Shown: positions 17,712 through 27,039 of the stretch, piece after piece
Numbering within the stretch: position 1 is the stretch's first letter
Layout: each line of letters opens with the position of its first letter
Source of the DNA: Lacimicrobium sp. SS2-24
GTDB lineage: Bacteria > Pseudomonadota > Gammaproteobacteria > Enterobacterales > Alteromonadaceae
NCBI RefSeq assembly: GCF_002201535.1
Contig: NZ_NIWW01000004.1
Location: 264,892-328,891, forward strand
Direction: 5' to 3'
DNA: 64,000 bases
Program-made: the position numbers and the translations under genes
The notes under the pieces: generated by a model
What the model was told of the DNA's origin: nothing
Database searches by the model: none
The model's input: the letters and a program-made list of their open reading frames with translations, nothing else

Positions 17712-18386
17712 TCACATACTCGAGAAATCGAGGTTCCGTATGGCTATGCGACGATTTTGCGCCTCAATCAACCCTTTCTGAGTAAGCTTTTTCATTAACC
17801 GACTGAGGGTTTCTACCGCAATCCCTAAATAGTTCGCGATATCGACCCGAGACATACACAGCTCAAAGGAGCCTTTGGACGGTGTGGAAGCTGACCACAC
17901 CTGCTGATCCTGCAAAAAACGGATTAAACGAGATTCGGCCTCAAGTAAGGTATTACTGGAGTGGTTACGCTGACGCCTCACCAGATTCTCGCTCAGCAAG
18001 CTGATCATGCCATTCGCCAGTGCTGAGGACTCTGCCAGGGCGTTTTCAAAGGTCGCTCTTTCAATTTTGAATACCCGACTGTAAGAGAGTATCTCAACAC
18101 TTTCCTGATAACTCTCATTACCAAAAGCACATAATCCGATCATGTCTCCGGGATGATAAAACTGAACAATTTTTTCCATACTTGTGCCATCTGAGAGAGT
18201 CGCTTTGGCGCTCCCCTGACACAGCACATAAAGCGCGGTAAAAGCTTCTTCACTCTTAAACAGATGATCGCCTTTTTCAGGACATACAATGGTTTTAGGC
18301 AGCTTGCTGAGAACGCCGTTATGCACCTTACAACTGTGTGTATAAGGACAGTGCTTACAAATATCGATAGGCTTATCGCTGTTCAT
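17712..18386 (-). CDS. FNR-type Crp/Fnr family regulator
   Basis: This is a 224-aa regulator with an N-terminal cysteine cluster (Cys10, 13, 19 and 35), a cyclic-nucleotide-binding-like sensor domain (about 40-150) and a C-terminal winged helix. The recognition helix IAVETLSRLMKKL carries the E-x-x-S-R pattern of FNR, which reads TTGAT/ATCAA-like half sites. The CxxCx5C spacing suggests an oxygen-sensitive [4Fe-4S] cluster; a central cysteine in the sensor domain (LCQGS or LCAFG) may be the fourth ligand. Strong ribosome site (GGAAGGTGAG). It is divergent from a FixJ-like regulator across a perfectly centred FNR-like palindrome, so autoregulation is likely. Confidence 0.9.
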   Translation of the reverse strand: MNSDKPIDICKHCPYTHSCKVHNGVLSKLPKTIVCPEKGDHLFKSEEAFTALYVLCQGSAKATLSDGTSMEKIVQFYHPGDMIGLCAFGNESYQESVEILSYSRVFKIERATFENALAESSALANGMISLLSENLVRRQRNHSSNTLLEAESRLIRFLQDQQVWSASTPSKGSFELCMSRVDIANYLGIAVETLSRLMKKLTQKGLIEAQNRRIAIRNLDFSSM

Positions 18387-18467
18387 GAACTCACCTTCCT
18401 TTTTAAGGTTCTATACACGCTTTAGATTGGTACAGTGACCATGAACAAAATTAGTCGATCCGCTTAC

Positions 18468-18503
18468 ACGTAGGTATTGTGATCAATATCACTTATACTA
18501 CGT
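18468..18503. promoter_or_regulatory. Nested palindrome: FNR-like box inside ACGTAG/CTACGT arms
   Basis: Two inverted repeats share one centre (18485.5). The inner GTGAT-N4-ATCAC matches an FNR/DNR-type box; the outer ACGTAG...CTACGT arms are perfect 6-mers at 18468-18473 and 18498-18503. The site sits in the gap between the FNR-like gene and the divergent FixJ-like gene, about 60 bases from the latter's ATG. This is consistent with an activator position near -41 if transcription starts near 18527. Confidence 0.75.
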
Positions 18504-18546
18504 AAAAACCGCAATTGTCTTGCCATTTAGGAAACATTGTCGTCGT

Positions 18547-19218
18547 ATGGAAAGATCGAAGAGTGTGTTGGATAAAGGTGCTGAAGATTGGGATCAGGTT
18601 GTACACGTCATTGATGACGATGCTTTACTCTTAGACACCATAGGAATGATTCTGGACAGTGTGGACATCAAGCACAAAGATTATTCCAGTGCCGAATTGT
18701 TCTTACAAAGTCATCATAAAGAAGCATTTAAAGAGATGGCTGGTTGTCTGGTTTGCGATATCCGAATGCCGGCTATTAGTGGCATGCAATGTCAGAAAAT
18801 CCTCAACGACAATCACTCCGTGTTACCCATTATTTTTTTAACCGGCTACGCCGATGTGAGAATGGCCGTTGAAGCCATGCAAAATGGCGCCTTTGACTTT
18901 GTGGAAAAACCCTACAGAGAGCAGGATTTACTGGATGCAGTGCAACGGGCGCTTGCTCAAAATGCGGCTATTCTGGATAAAAAGCGTGCCTCAGAAAAAG
19001 CACAGGACGCCATGGCGAGCTTGACCCCTAAGGAGTCGGCGGTACTTGAGCTGATGCTCGATGGTATGCCCAATAAAAAAGTGGCTTCAACGCTCAATAT
19101 CAGCTTGCGCACGGCTGAGGTACACCGTTCTCATATTATGGATAAGATGGCGGTTAACAATGTGGCAGAGCTGGTCAAAGTGGTGTTGATGGCAAAGTCT
19201 GAACATAACCACTCCTAA
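18547..19218 (+). CDS. FixJ-family response regulator (REC + LuxR HTH)
   Basis: This is a two-domain response regulator of about 223 aa. The receiver has the acidic pocket VIDDD, phospho-acceptor Asp71 in CDIRMP, a threonine in FLTGYADV and the lysine in VEKPY. The C-terminal LuxR/FixJ helix-turn-helix is SLTPKESAVLELMLDG...TAEVHRSHIMDKM. The start is uncertain: the ATG at 18547 has AGGA 14 bases upstream, and a TTG at 18520 would add nine residues. FixJ relatives usually pair with PAS-haem or PAS kinases under low oxygen; no kinase is immediately adjacent. It is divergent from the FNR-like gene and convergent with cheB, 13 bases apart. Confidence 0.88.
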   Translation: MERSKSVLDKGAEDWDQVVHVIDDDALLLDTIGMILDSVDIKHKDYSSAELFLQSHHKEAFKEMAGCLVCDIRMPAISGMQCQKILNDNHSVLPIIFLTGYADVRMAVEAMQNGAFDFVEKPYREQDLLDAVQRALAQNAAILDKKRASEKAQDAMASLTPKESAVLELMLDGMPNKKVASTLNISLRTAEVHRSHIMDKMAVNNVAELVKVVLMAKSEHNHS

Positions 19219-19231
19219 CCCAAGCCCGTGT

Positions 19232-20275
19232 CTAAAGACGAGTTCCGCTGCCCGTTTTCTTGAGATAATCAAACACATTTTCAGCGATATCCTTGATATC
19301 ACAGACACATACCGCGGCACCCAGCTTTATGGCTTCGCCCGGCATGCCAAAAACCACACAGGATGCTTCATCCTGAGCGATGGTATAACCACCACTCTGG
19401 CGAATATCATAAAGCCCCGCCGCGCCATCTTTGCCCATTCCGGTCATCAGGATCCCTATCGCATTTTGTCCTGCGCTTTGACTCACACTGCGAAACAGCA
19501 CATCAACAGAGGGTTTGTGACCACTCACTCTCTCAGAGTCAATCAAGATGGTTCGGTAGTCGGCTCCACTTCTTTCTATGCCTAAATGAATGTCACCAGG
19601 CGCAATATACACATAGCCCGCCAATAGTCGCTCGCCGCCTTTGGCCTCCGTCACTTTTACCTTACACAAAGTATTCAACCGGTTGGCAAAGGTGGTGGTA
19701 AAACCCGGGGGCATATGCTGAGTAATCACCACCGCAGGTGCATTAGCCGGTAAGCTTATTAAAAAGGTCTTGATGGTCTCGGTGCCACCAGTTGAGGCGC
19801 CCACAGCAATAATTTTCTCAGTCCCACCAATAATGCTTTGTTCCTTGATGGGCGCCGAGGCGGTTCGTGTTGGTTTAACTTTGGTTGAGGCGGCCAGGCG
19901 GACTTTCTCAATAATTAACTGTCGATAGTCCTCAATGCCTTCAGCAACGCCCACCTTGGGTTTAGGAATATAGTCAATCGCCCCAAGCTCAAGGCATTTT
20001 AATGTAGCCTCTGCCCCCTTCTCGGTTAATGTCGAGATCATTAAAACCGGGGTCGGACGGGCCTTCATCAATTTTGCCAGAAAGGTGATGCCATCCATCT
20101 TTGGCATCTCAATGTCGAGTGTAATCACGTCCGGAGAGAACTTGTTCACCATGTTTCTCGCCGCATAGGCATCAGGCGCTGTCCCTACCACCATCATATC
20201 TGGCTCTTTGCTCAGCAATTCTTTGAGCAAACTTCTGATTAATGCCGAGTCATCAACAATCAATACCTTGATCAT
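19232..20275 (-). CDS. cheB: Chemotaxis protein-glutamate methylesterase CheB
   Basis: CheB removes methyl groups (and deamidates) on chemoreceptor glutamates for adaptation. The receiver domain holds Asp54 in TLDIEMPKMDG. A linker of about 35 residues leads to the esterase domain with catalytic serine in GASTGGTE, histidine in ITQHMPPGF and aspartate in GKDGAAGL. I chose the ATG at 20275, with AGGAG five bases upstream; a GTG two codons earlier is less likely. Last gene of the minus-strand che operon, directly after cheD. Complete at 347 aa. Confidence 0.96.
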   Translation of the reverse strand: MIKVLIVDDSALIRSLLKELLSKEPDMMVVGTAPDAYAARNMVNKFSPDVITLDIEMPKMDGITFLAKLMKARPTPVLMISTLTEKGAEATLKCLELGAIDYIPKPKVGVAEGIEDYRQLIIEKVRLAASTKVKPTRTASAPIKEQSIIGGTEKIIAVGASTGGTETIKTFLISLPANAPAVVITQHMPPGFTTTFANRLNTLCKVKVTEAKGGERLLAGYVYIAPGDIHLGIERSGADYRTILIDSERVSGHKPSVDVLFRSVSQSAGQNAIGILMTGMGKDGAAGLYDIRQSGGYTIAQDEASCVVFGMPGEAIKLGAAVCVCDIKDIAENVFDYLKKTGSGTRL

Positions 20276-20283
20276 GTTCACTC

Positions 20284-20892
20284 CTAAAACAGGTCCACGT
20301 TTTTATCTAACGACTTGTACTTGAGACGTAAACGGTACTCGCTCTCCCTATCCAAAATGGTGCTGTTATGCAAAGAGCGTATCTTTTTAATGTGAACCGT
20401 GCCCTCACCCGGTAGAAAATATACCTTGCGGGGATAATCGGAGAGCACATCACTGGCAATCACCGGAATGTTCTCTCTTTTGAGGTAGTCAAACGTAAAA
20501 TCGACATTGCGCTCTCCCACATTGCTGAGCATAAAACCTCTCATCACATTACCGCCCCCAAACACCTTGGCGACCAGATTGTGCCGCTTGGCCCCGAGCT
20601 TCAGCATCTGGTTGATCAGAATTTCCATGGCGTAGCCCCCATAGCGGGCCGACTCAGATAAAATAGAAGGCTTAGGTCCCTGGTCACTGGGCAGCAAGTA
20701 ATGGTTCATGCCGCGAATACCATTTGAGGGATCATGCAAACACACTGACACACAAGACCCTAACACGGTGACGATCATCGTATCGTCAAAGGTGGCGTAA
20801 AACTCACCGGGTAAGATTTTTACCGCGTTGTGCTTAAAGTGGCTGTCGAAGTAACGATTAGCGTAAAGCTGGGGTTCCGCACACTCTGTCAT
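20284..20892 (-). CDS. cheD: Chemoreceptor glutamine deamidase CheD
   Basis: CheD deamidates specific receptor glutamines to glutamates. The 202-aa protein shows the catalytic cysteine in TVLGSCVSVCLHD and the histidine in GMNHYLLP, with KVFGGGNVM and the later GERNVDFTFDYL typical of the family. Its ATG overlaps the cheR stop (ATGA), so the two are translationally coupled. It is somewhat longer than the usual 160 or so residues because of N- and C-terminal extensions. Confidence 0.95.
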   Translation of the reverse strand: MTECAEPQLYANRYFDSHFKHNAVKILPGEFYATFDDTMIVTVLGSCVSVCLHDPSNGIRGMNHYLLPSDQGPKPSILSESARYGGYAMEILINQMLKLGAKRHNLVAKVFGGGNVMRGFMLSNVGERNVDFTFDYLKRENIPVIASDVLSDYPRKVYFLPGEGTVHIKKIRSLHNSTILDRESEYRLRLKYKSLDKNVDLF

Positions 20893-21719
20893 GGGGAGGG
20901 GGTCCTTACTTTGCGGTATACCGTTTTCCCAATAGGTTTAATCAGCGCCGAGGCATTCAGAAAACTCTCAGAGTGCCCGGCGAAATACAAACCATCATCT
21001 TTGAGTAACGCCGCCAGCCGGTTAAGTACCCGAAGTTGTGTTGGTTTATCGAAATAAATCATAACGTTCCGACAGAAAACCACATCGAACGGGCCCTCTA
21101 TGCCTTGCCAGGCACCTTCTGTAAGGTTGAGACGCTGAAAGCGGATGAGGTCGCGAAGCTCGCTAACCACTTTTACCTTACCCTCATTGGCACCTTTACC
21201 TTTGAAAAAGAAGCGTTTTACTCTGCCGGGTGATATATCGGCAATTCTGGCCTGTAAATAGACACCTGCCATTGCTGTACGCAGGACATTGCTATCAATG
21301 TCTGTGGCCAGAATCTCAACAGGGGGCGTCAGACTTCGATAGGCTTCTGCTGCACACATGGCAATAGAATATGCCTCCTCCCCGGTACTGCTGGCCGTGC
21401 ACCATATTCGTTGCCGGCCATGGGCCTGCTGGAAGTAGCGATACAAAGCCTCGAAATGATGATGCTCCCGGAAAAAAGAGGTCAGATTCGTTGTCAGGCC
21501 ATTAACAAAGTGTTCGACCTCCTGCTGGTTCTCAGCAAGGAACTGAAGATAATCCGCAAAACTCGGTATCTTCAGTACCCGTAAACGCCTCGCCAGGCGG
21601 CTATAAACCATCGAATCTTTGCTATCTGCCAGCTTAATGCCGGCAGCGTTGTACAGCACTTCTCTGACCCGGTTAAAATCACGCTGGTCAAACTCAAACT
21701 CTCTTACTTCGCTTTGCAT
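20889..21719 (-). CDS. cheR: Chemotaxis protein methyltransferase CheR
   Basis: CheR methylates chemoreceptor glutamates using S-adenosylmethionine. The 276-aa protein has the N-terminal helical domain (through about residue 80) and a Rossmann methyltransferase domain with WCTASSTGEEAYSIAM (AdoMet loop), LATDIDSNVL and VFCRNVMIYFD. The ATG at 21719 is preferred over a GTG three codons earlier. The neighbouring MCP ends in a WESF-type tail, the kind of C-terminal pentapeptide that docks CheR, so this enzyme probably acts on it. Confidence 0.95.
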   Translation of the reverse strand: MQSEVREFEFDQRDFNRVREVLYNAAGIKLADSKDSMVYSRLARRLRVLKIPSFADYLQFLAENQQEVEHFVNGLTTNLTSFFREHHHFEALYRYFQQAHGRQRIWCTASSTGEEAYSIAMCAAEAYRSLTPPVEILATDIDSNVLRTAMAGVYLQARIADISPGRVKRFFFKGKGANEGKVKVVSELRDLIRFQRLNLTEGAWQGIEGPFDVVFCRNVMIYFDKPTQLRVLNRLAALLKDDGLYFAGHSESFLNASALIKPIGKTVYRKVRTPSP

Positions 21720-21747
21720 GACCTGCACACCTTTTCAACGGTTCGAA

Positions 21748-23922
21748 TTAGAAAGACTCCCATTCATCTTCTTCCGGTGAGGCAGCTTTGATATGGCGAT
21801 TATCCTGCTGTACCTTCGCTTTATTAGCCGCAACAGGTGCAAGCTTACGCACATTGTCACCGGCCGTTGATTGGCTTGAGTTTGGCGTATTAAAGCGCTC
21901 ACTTAATTTAAACATTGAGATTTGCTTAGCCATGCTCTCGGCCTGCGCCTGCAAGCTTTCTGCGGCAGCCGCAGCCTCTTCAACCAAGGCCGCATTTTGC
22001 TGTGTGACTTCATCCATCTGGGATACCGCTTTACCCACCTCGTCGATACCAGATGCCTGCTCTGCTGAGGCGGCCGCGATTTCAGCCATAATGTCGTTCA
22101 CACGCTTAATAGACGTCACTACCTCTTCCATGGTTTTTCCCGATTGGGTGACAAGCTCATTACCGCTTTCAATCTTACCCACTGAGTCAGAGATTAATGA
22201 CTTAATGTCTTTGGCGGCGTCAGCTGAGCGCTGGGCCAGTGAACGCACTTCTGATGCGACGACCGCAAAGCCGCGCCCCTGCTCTCCAGCCCGTGCCGCC
22301 TCAACGGCCGCATTTAACGCCAGGATGTTAGTCTGAAAGGCAATACCATCAATCACACCGATGATGTCTGATATTTTCTGTGCCGACTCGTTGATAGAGC
22401 CCATGGTGACCACCACCTTCTCTATCAGTTCGCCGCCATCGGTCGCTATGGTAGATGCCTGCGAAGCCAGGCTATTGGCCTGATTCGCATTCTCGGAGTT
22501 CAGCTTCACCGTGCCGGTCAGCTCTTCCATACTGGAAGCCGTCTCTTCGAGGCTTGAGGCCTGCTCTTCTGTGCGACTGGATAAGTCAGCGTTCCCTTGG
22601 GCAATCTCCGATGACGCGGTGTTGATTAAATCTGCCGCACTACGGATTTCTGAAATCATGCCGGACAGGTCATCAACAAAGGAAGAGAGGGCGTCACTAA
22701 TTTGTTTAAATTCACCCTCAAATTCCATCGCCACATTGGTGCTCAAATCCCCCTTGGACAGACTCAACAGGACACGCTTTATCTCATTGATCGCAGCTTT
22801 TCTGCCGGTGATGTCCGTGGCGTACTTAACCACCTTGAAGGGCTTACCATTAAGATCCAGAATCGGGTTGTAGGTTGCCTGAATCCAGACTTCCCGACCT
22901 CCTTTGCCGACTCTTTTAAATTCATCATTAGAGTAAATACCCGCGTTAAGCTGATTCCAGAACTCCTGGTATTCCTGACTTCTGCGGTAATCCGGCTCAA
23001 CGAAGATACTATGATGCTTGCCTTTTATTTCATCCAGGGTATAGCCCACAGTATTAAGAAAGTTTTCATTTGCCGTAATAATAGTGCCGTCCATATTAAA
23101 CTCTATGACGGCTTGCGATTTACCGATGGCCTCAATCTGACCTTCATAATCCGCATTCTGATTTTTTTGCGCTGTGATCTCAGTGGCGTATTTGACCACC
23201 CCTGTTACTTTTCCGGAGGGGCTTAGAATCGGATTGTAAGAGGCCTGGATCCAGACTTCCTTGCCACTTTTAGTTATACGTTTATACTCTCCGGCCTGGT
23301 ACTGCCCCTCTCGCAGACTTTTCCACATATTTGCATAGTCACTGCCCTGGTGCTCTTTTTCTTCGACAAAGATGCGGTGATGCTTACCGACAATGTCCTC
23401 GATCCGATACCCCATGGTACTCAGGAAGTTCTCATTGGCAGTGATAATATTACCTTCAGGGGTAAATTCGATAACCGCCTGGGAGCGATCCAATGCATCC
23501 AACATACCGCTTTTTAAGATCAGTTCGCTTTGGTCAAGCCACTCAACGGCAGTTCCCGTAGACTTGCCCGCATCATCAAACAGGGGCATCAGCGTCAGCT
23601 GAAAGTTTAGTGAACCTATGCTGATACTCGACGTCATCACCTCTCTGAGGTTTGCCAACATGCCCCGCTGGTGGGCCGGGTTTTTATGAAAGATGTCGAT
23701 ATTCTGACCAATTAAATTATCCGCCGAGAACTGCGGCAGTACTTTTTGCAGTTCGGCTTCCGCTTTTTTCAGCAGTGCCAGTACCGCTTTATTGGCATAA
23801 ACGATGGTTCGATCCGCGTCAGCAATCATGAAGCAACTCGAACTCATTTCCAGAGTCTGGATCTGTCTGTCTGCATTAGCAGAGGCTTGTGTAGAGGGCT
23901 TAAAGAGGTTTAACACGTTCAT
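21748..23922 (-). CDS. Soluble methyl-accepting chemotaxis protein with three PAS domains
   Basis: This is a 724-aa cytoplasmic chemoreceptor with no membrane helix. Three PAS domains span roughly residues 22-130, 145-255 and 265-375; the last two are near-duplicates ([19 protein letters not shown] and [19 protein letters not shown]). A HAMP-like helix follows, then the MCP signalling domain with the hairpin tip [21 protein letters not shown]. The tail ends EDEWESF, a CheR/CheB tether. The build is like P. aeruginosa BdlA or Aer2-type soluble sensors; PAS cofactor (FAD, haem) is not readable. AGGAG is six bases before the ATG. It sits inside the che operon and is probably its main receptor. 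Confidence 0.93.
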   Translation of the reverse strand: MNVLNLFKPSTQASANADRQIQTLEMSSSCFMIADADRTIVYANKAVLALLKKAEAELQKVLPQFSADNLIGQNIDIFHKNPAHQRGMLANLREVMTSSISIGSLNFQLTLMPLFDDAGKSTGTAVEWLDQSELILKSGMLDALDRSQAVIEFTPEGNIITANENFLSTMGYRIEDIVGKHHRIFVEEKEHQGSDYANMWKSLREGQYQAGEYKRITKSGKEVWIQASYNPILSPSGKVTGVVKYATEITAQKNQNADYEGQIEAIGKSQAVIEFNMDGTIITANENFLNTVGYTLDEIKGKHHSIFVEPDYRRSQEYQEFWNQLNAGIYSNDEFKRVGKGGREVWIQATYNPILDLNGKPFKVVKYATDITGRKAAINEIKRVLLSLSKGDLSTNVAMEFEGEFKQISDALSSFVDDLSGMISEIRSAADLINTASSEIAQGNADLSSRTEEQASSLEETASSMEELTGTVKLNSENANQANSLASQASTIATDGGELIEKVVVTMGSINESAQKISDIIGVIDGIAFQTNILALNAAVEAARAGEQGRGFAVVASEVRSLAQRSADAAKDIKSLISDSVGKIESGNELVTQSGKTMEEVVTSIKRVNDIMAEIAAASAEQASGIDEVGKAVSQMDEVTQQNAALVEEAAAAAESLQAQAESMAKQISMFKLSERFNTPNSSQSTAGDNVRKLAPVAANKAKVQQDNRHIKAASPEEDEWESF

Positions 23923-23925
23923 ATG

Positions 23926-24438
23926 TCACTCCTGATCATCTTGATCGCTTGTATCAAATAGAGCCAGCGTTTCGCTGGAAATAAGGCTTTCAATGTTCAC
24001 AATAATCACCATGGACTCATGCACCTCGGCAAGACCATGTAAAAACTGGGTATCAAAAGCCACGCCGAATTCAGGTGGCGGCTTGATATCCTCATCATTC
24101 AGCTTTATCACGTCTGAAACCGCATCCACCACAATGCCAACAATGCGGTTACAGACATTCAGCATGATCACGATGGTAAACTCGTTATACGTGGCTTCAC
24201 CGACGTTAAACTTGATGCGCAAATCGACGATGGGCACAATGTCACCACGCAAATTTAAGACGCCTTTGATAAAGGGCGGCGAATTGGCGATTTTGGTCAC
24301 AGGCTCGTAGCCACGAATCTCCTTCACCGACATAATGTCCAGGGCATATTGCTCCTGGCCCAGAACAAAACTGAGGAATTCTCGCTCAGGCTCCGACGCA
24401 CTCTCAGCTTGCCTTTCTTTCTCGAGTATCTCGCTCAT
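23926..24438 (-). CDS. cheW: Chemotaxis coupling protein CheW
   Basis: CheW is the scaffold that links receptors to CheA. The 170-aa protein has one CheW SH3-like domain, with EFLSFVLGQEQYALDIMSVKEIRG, then NSPPFIKGVLNLRGDIVPIVDLR and a C-terminal GIVVDAVSDV. A strong GGAGG lies nine bases before the ATG. The first 35 bases of the gene overlap the end of cheA in another frame, which enforces coupled translation. Confidence 0.95.
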   Translation of the reverse strand: MSEILEKERQAESASEPEREFLSFVLGQEQYALDIMSVKEIRGYEPVTKIANSPPFIKGVLNLRGDIVPIVDLRIKFNVGEATYNEFTIVIMLNVCNRIVGIVVDAVSDVIKLNDEDIKPPPEFGVAFDTQFLHGLAEVHESMVIIVNIESLISSETLALFDTSDQDDQE

Positions 24439-26272
24439 AGGTCTGTGCCTCCGCTACTTGTGTATTGACGTCTTCCGCCAGTGATTCCATATCCAGAATA
24501 ATGGCCACCTTGCCGTCACCCATGATGGTGGCTCCGGCTGCGCCAGGAACGCGCTTGTAATGCTGTTCTAAACTTTTAATGACCACTTGCTGTTGTCCCA
24601 ACAGACGATCAACCATCAAACCGAATCGCTTCTTGCTTGTTTCGATCAGGATGATAATGGCATCGGTTGGTTCGCCAATGGCACCGTCGATATCCATGCG
24701 TTTTGACAAATTCAGAATGGGCCAATACTGATCTCTGACCCATAACAAATGCTCATTGGCTATTTGCCGTAACTGGTGAGAGGCCGGTTGAATTGACTCG
24801 ATAATAGAAACCAGGGGTACCACGAAGACCTGATCGGCAGAAGCGACACACATGCCATCGACAATCGCCAGTGTAAGGGGAACGCTGATAGCGAATGCGG
24901 AACCTTTGCCAGCCGATGACTCAATGCTTATGCGCCCACCGATACTCTCAATATTGCGCTTCACTACATCCATACCGACCCCGCGACCGGAGATGTCGGT
25001 AACTTGATCTGCGGTCGAAAAGCCGGGCGAAAAGATTAACTGCCAGATATCTTCATCATTGTCACGGTCAGGAACAGCAATACCATTTTCAGTGGCCTTA
25101 GCGAGAATTCTCTCTTTATTCAGGCCTGCTCCATCGTCTTTAATACTGATGACAATATTGCCACCACGCTGCGCCGCTGCGAGTGTGATCTGCCCCACCT
25201 CAGACTTACCTTGTGCCACCCTTGGTTCAGGCATTTCTATGCCATGGTCGATACTGTTTCTAACCAGGTGAGTCAGTGGGTCCACCAGCTTCTCAACCAA
25301 CCCTTTGTCAATCTCGGTACCCCCACCTTCTATCTTTAATTCAACCTGTTTACCCAGCTGGCCAGCAAGATCTCTGACCAATCGGGGGAAGCGATTGAAT
25401 ACGAAGGAAATGGGTAACATCCTCATCGACATCACCGCTTCCTGCAGTTCCCTTGTATTCCTCTCTAGCTCGAGTAATCCCTGTTCCAGCTTTTCCTGAT
25501 CACGGTCTTCCGTTTGTTGCCCGACCACGGCTAACATCGACTGAGTGATCACAAGCTCGCCAATGAGGTTCACCAACATATCTATCTTGGAAGTATCAAT
25601 CCGAATGGATTTAGATTCGGAAGCATTTTTACCGTTGCTGGAGGAAACTGGGCGCGCTGGTGCAGGAGCGGGCTTTCTGTCACACCCGGATGTTTTTGGT
25701 AAGGACGATACTGAGGCATTGGGTGAGGAGGGCTCGTTATCAAAAAAGCCAAAGCCACTATCATCTTGATTTTCTGACTGTGGCTCTGACTCGAAGAAAC
25801 CGAACGCATCCTCTGCTTCGGAAGTGGTTGATTCAAAAAAGCCGAATCCTCGCTCCTCATTGCCGGAATCAGATTCAGGACAATCGTTATCTATCGTCTC
25901 TTGTAATAGCAGAATAGCCTGATCAATTTCAGCCTGGTTAATAGGTTGAGCGTTACGGTAATCTTCCAGAACGGTTTTCAGTACATCTACCGTTTGCAGT
26001 AACTGGTTAACGATAGTGGGGGTCAGCTCTTGTGTGCCATTTCGGGCTTTATCCAACAGGTTTTCCATAACATGGGTCAGTCCACCCAACCCGTCAAACC
26101 CGAAGATGCCGCTTCCTCCTTTTATGGAATGTGCTGCACGAAATATGCTGTTGAGATGCTCGGTATCCGGTGATTCGGGCTGAATCTCCATTAACAAGCG
26201 CTCCATGGTTTCCAGATGCTCCTGACTTTCATCGAAGAACACCTGGTGAAACTGTTCCATTTCAACCGTCAT
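24404..26272 (-). CDS. cheA: Chemotaxis histidine kinase CheA with FGFF linker
   Basis: CheA autophosphorylates on its Hpt histidine and passes phosphate to CheY and CheB. Domains: P1/Hpt with His48 in RAAHSIKGGSG; a Ser/Pro/acid-rich linker (about 131-225); P3 dimerisation from about 226; the P4 kinase with LVRNSIDHGIE, KDDGAGL and GRGVGMDVV; and P5 CheW-like at the end. A folded P2 CheY-binding domain is absent. In its place the linker carries FGFF three times, at about residues 143, 157 and 174, each followed by acidic residues. Total 622 aa. The 3' end overlaps cheW by 35 bases. Confidence 0.95.
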   Translation of the reverse strand: MTVEMEQFHQVFFDESQEHLETMERLLMEIQPESPDTEHLNSIFRAAHSIKGGSGIFGFDGLGGLTHVMENLLDKARNGTQELTPTIVNQLLQTVDVLKTVLEDYRNAQPINQAEIDQAILLLQETIDNDCPESDSGNEERGFGFFESTTSEAEDAFGFFESEPQSENQDDSGFGFFDNEPSSPNASVSSLPKTSGCDRKPAPAPARPVSSSNGKNASESKSIRIDTSKIDMLVNLIGELVITQSMLAVVGQQTEDRDQEKLEQGLLELERNTRELQEAVMSMRMLPISFVFNRFPRLVRDLAGQLGKQVELKIEGGGTEIDKGLVEKLVDPLTHLVRNSIDHGIEMPEPRVAQGKSEVGQITLAAAQRGGNIVISIKDDGAGLNKERILAKATENGIAVPDRDNDEDIWQLIFSPGFSTADQVTDISGRGVGMDVVKRNIESIGGRISIESSAGKGSAFAISVPLTLAIVDGMCVASADQVFVVPLVSIIESIQPASHQLRQIANEHLLWVRDQYWPILNLSKRMDIDGAIGEPTDAIIILIETSKKRFGLMVDRLLGQQQVVIKSLEQHYKRVPGAAGATIMGDGKVAIILDMESLAEDVNTQVAEAQTYERDTRERKAS

Positions 26273-26280
26273 AAGCGTAT

Positions 26281-26646
26281 TTACCCCAAAACCTTAGCAA
26301 CCAACTGTAGGAGCTTAGAAGGGTCGAAAGGCTTCACCATCCAACCTGTTGCACCTGCCGCCTTGCCCTGACTCTTCATGTCACTGCCCGCTTCGGTTGT
26401 CAGCATGACGATGGGTGTCGCAGCAAACGCCGCCATTTGTCGAAGGGCTTTAACCAGAGATATCCCATCCATATTGGGCATGTTGACGTCTGTTAGCACG
26501 AAGTCGAAACTATGGTCCTGACAAATGTCCAGCGCATTCTGCCCATCTGTTGCTGCAGTAATGTCATAACCTTCACTTTTTAACGTGACCTCTACCATCT
26601 GTCTGATTGAAGGCGAATCATCAACAATTAGAATCTTCTTACTCAC
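26281..26646 (-). CDS. cheY: CheY-like response regulator
   Basis: This is a single-domain receiver of 121 aa, probably the motor-directed CheY or an accessory receiver of this operon. It has ILIVDDSPSIR, phospho-acceptor Asp53 in LTDVNMPNMDG, TTEAG and the lysine of VKPFDP. The GTG at 26646 is chosen as start because AGGAG lies exactly seven bases upstream, whereas an ATG at 26817 would add 57 residues that match no receiver sequence. First gene of the che operon, eight bases before cheA. Confidence 0.88.
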   Translation of the reverse strand: MSKKILIVDDSPSIRQMVEVTLKSEGYDITAATDGQNALDICQDHSFDFVLTDVNMPNMDGISLVKALRQMAAFAATPIVMLTTEAGSDMKSQGKAAGATGWMVKPFDPSKLLQLVAKVLG

Positions 26647-27039
26647 CGTTATCTCCTCGTTCACCCGCTTCGGTGCGGACAACCTTCCTTTTAGCTGTCG
26701 ATTAACTCCCCTGTCATGAAGAAAAAGATGCTTTAAATCGTCATAACAGGACGTCAGTGCATCTGAGTATAAACCCATAAATTCGTGACTCAGGCTGGAT
26801 TCTGGAAACATTGACATATGTCAAGTTTTGCAGATGACAGCAGGGCTAAGTCCAGACTTGCAGCTATATTGTTGGTAAAGCAGAGACAGGCTGAGTGCTA
26901 ACAGCGAGATTATCGTGCGCCTGGAGGTTTACCGGTTTTCAAAGCGGCAAACCTATCTCATGTGCCTGCACTGCACTTGCGAGAAAGATACACAAAGAGA
27001 GTAACGCGAAGGCCAACACGTTTTCAGACTTAAAAATGG
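26647..27039. other. Divergent promoter region of the che operon
   Basis: This 393-base gap lies between the divergent cheY (minus) and a response-regulator gene (plus). An open frame extends cheY upstream to 26817 but lacks a ribosome site or homology that I can see. Both promoters should lie here; I could not single out convincing -35/-10 pairs or a sigma-28 box. Confidence 0.55.

Noticed and set aside
26647..26817. N-terminal extension of the CheY-like protein (178-aa reading).
   Set aside because: The extension has no receiver similarity and the internal GTG at 26646 has a near-ideal AGGAG at seven bases.
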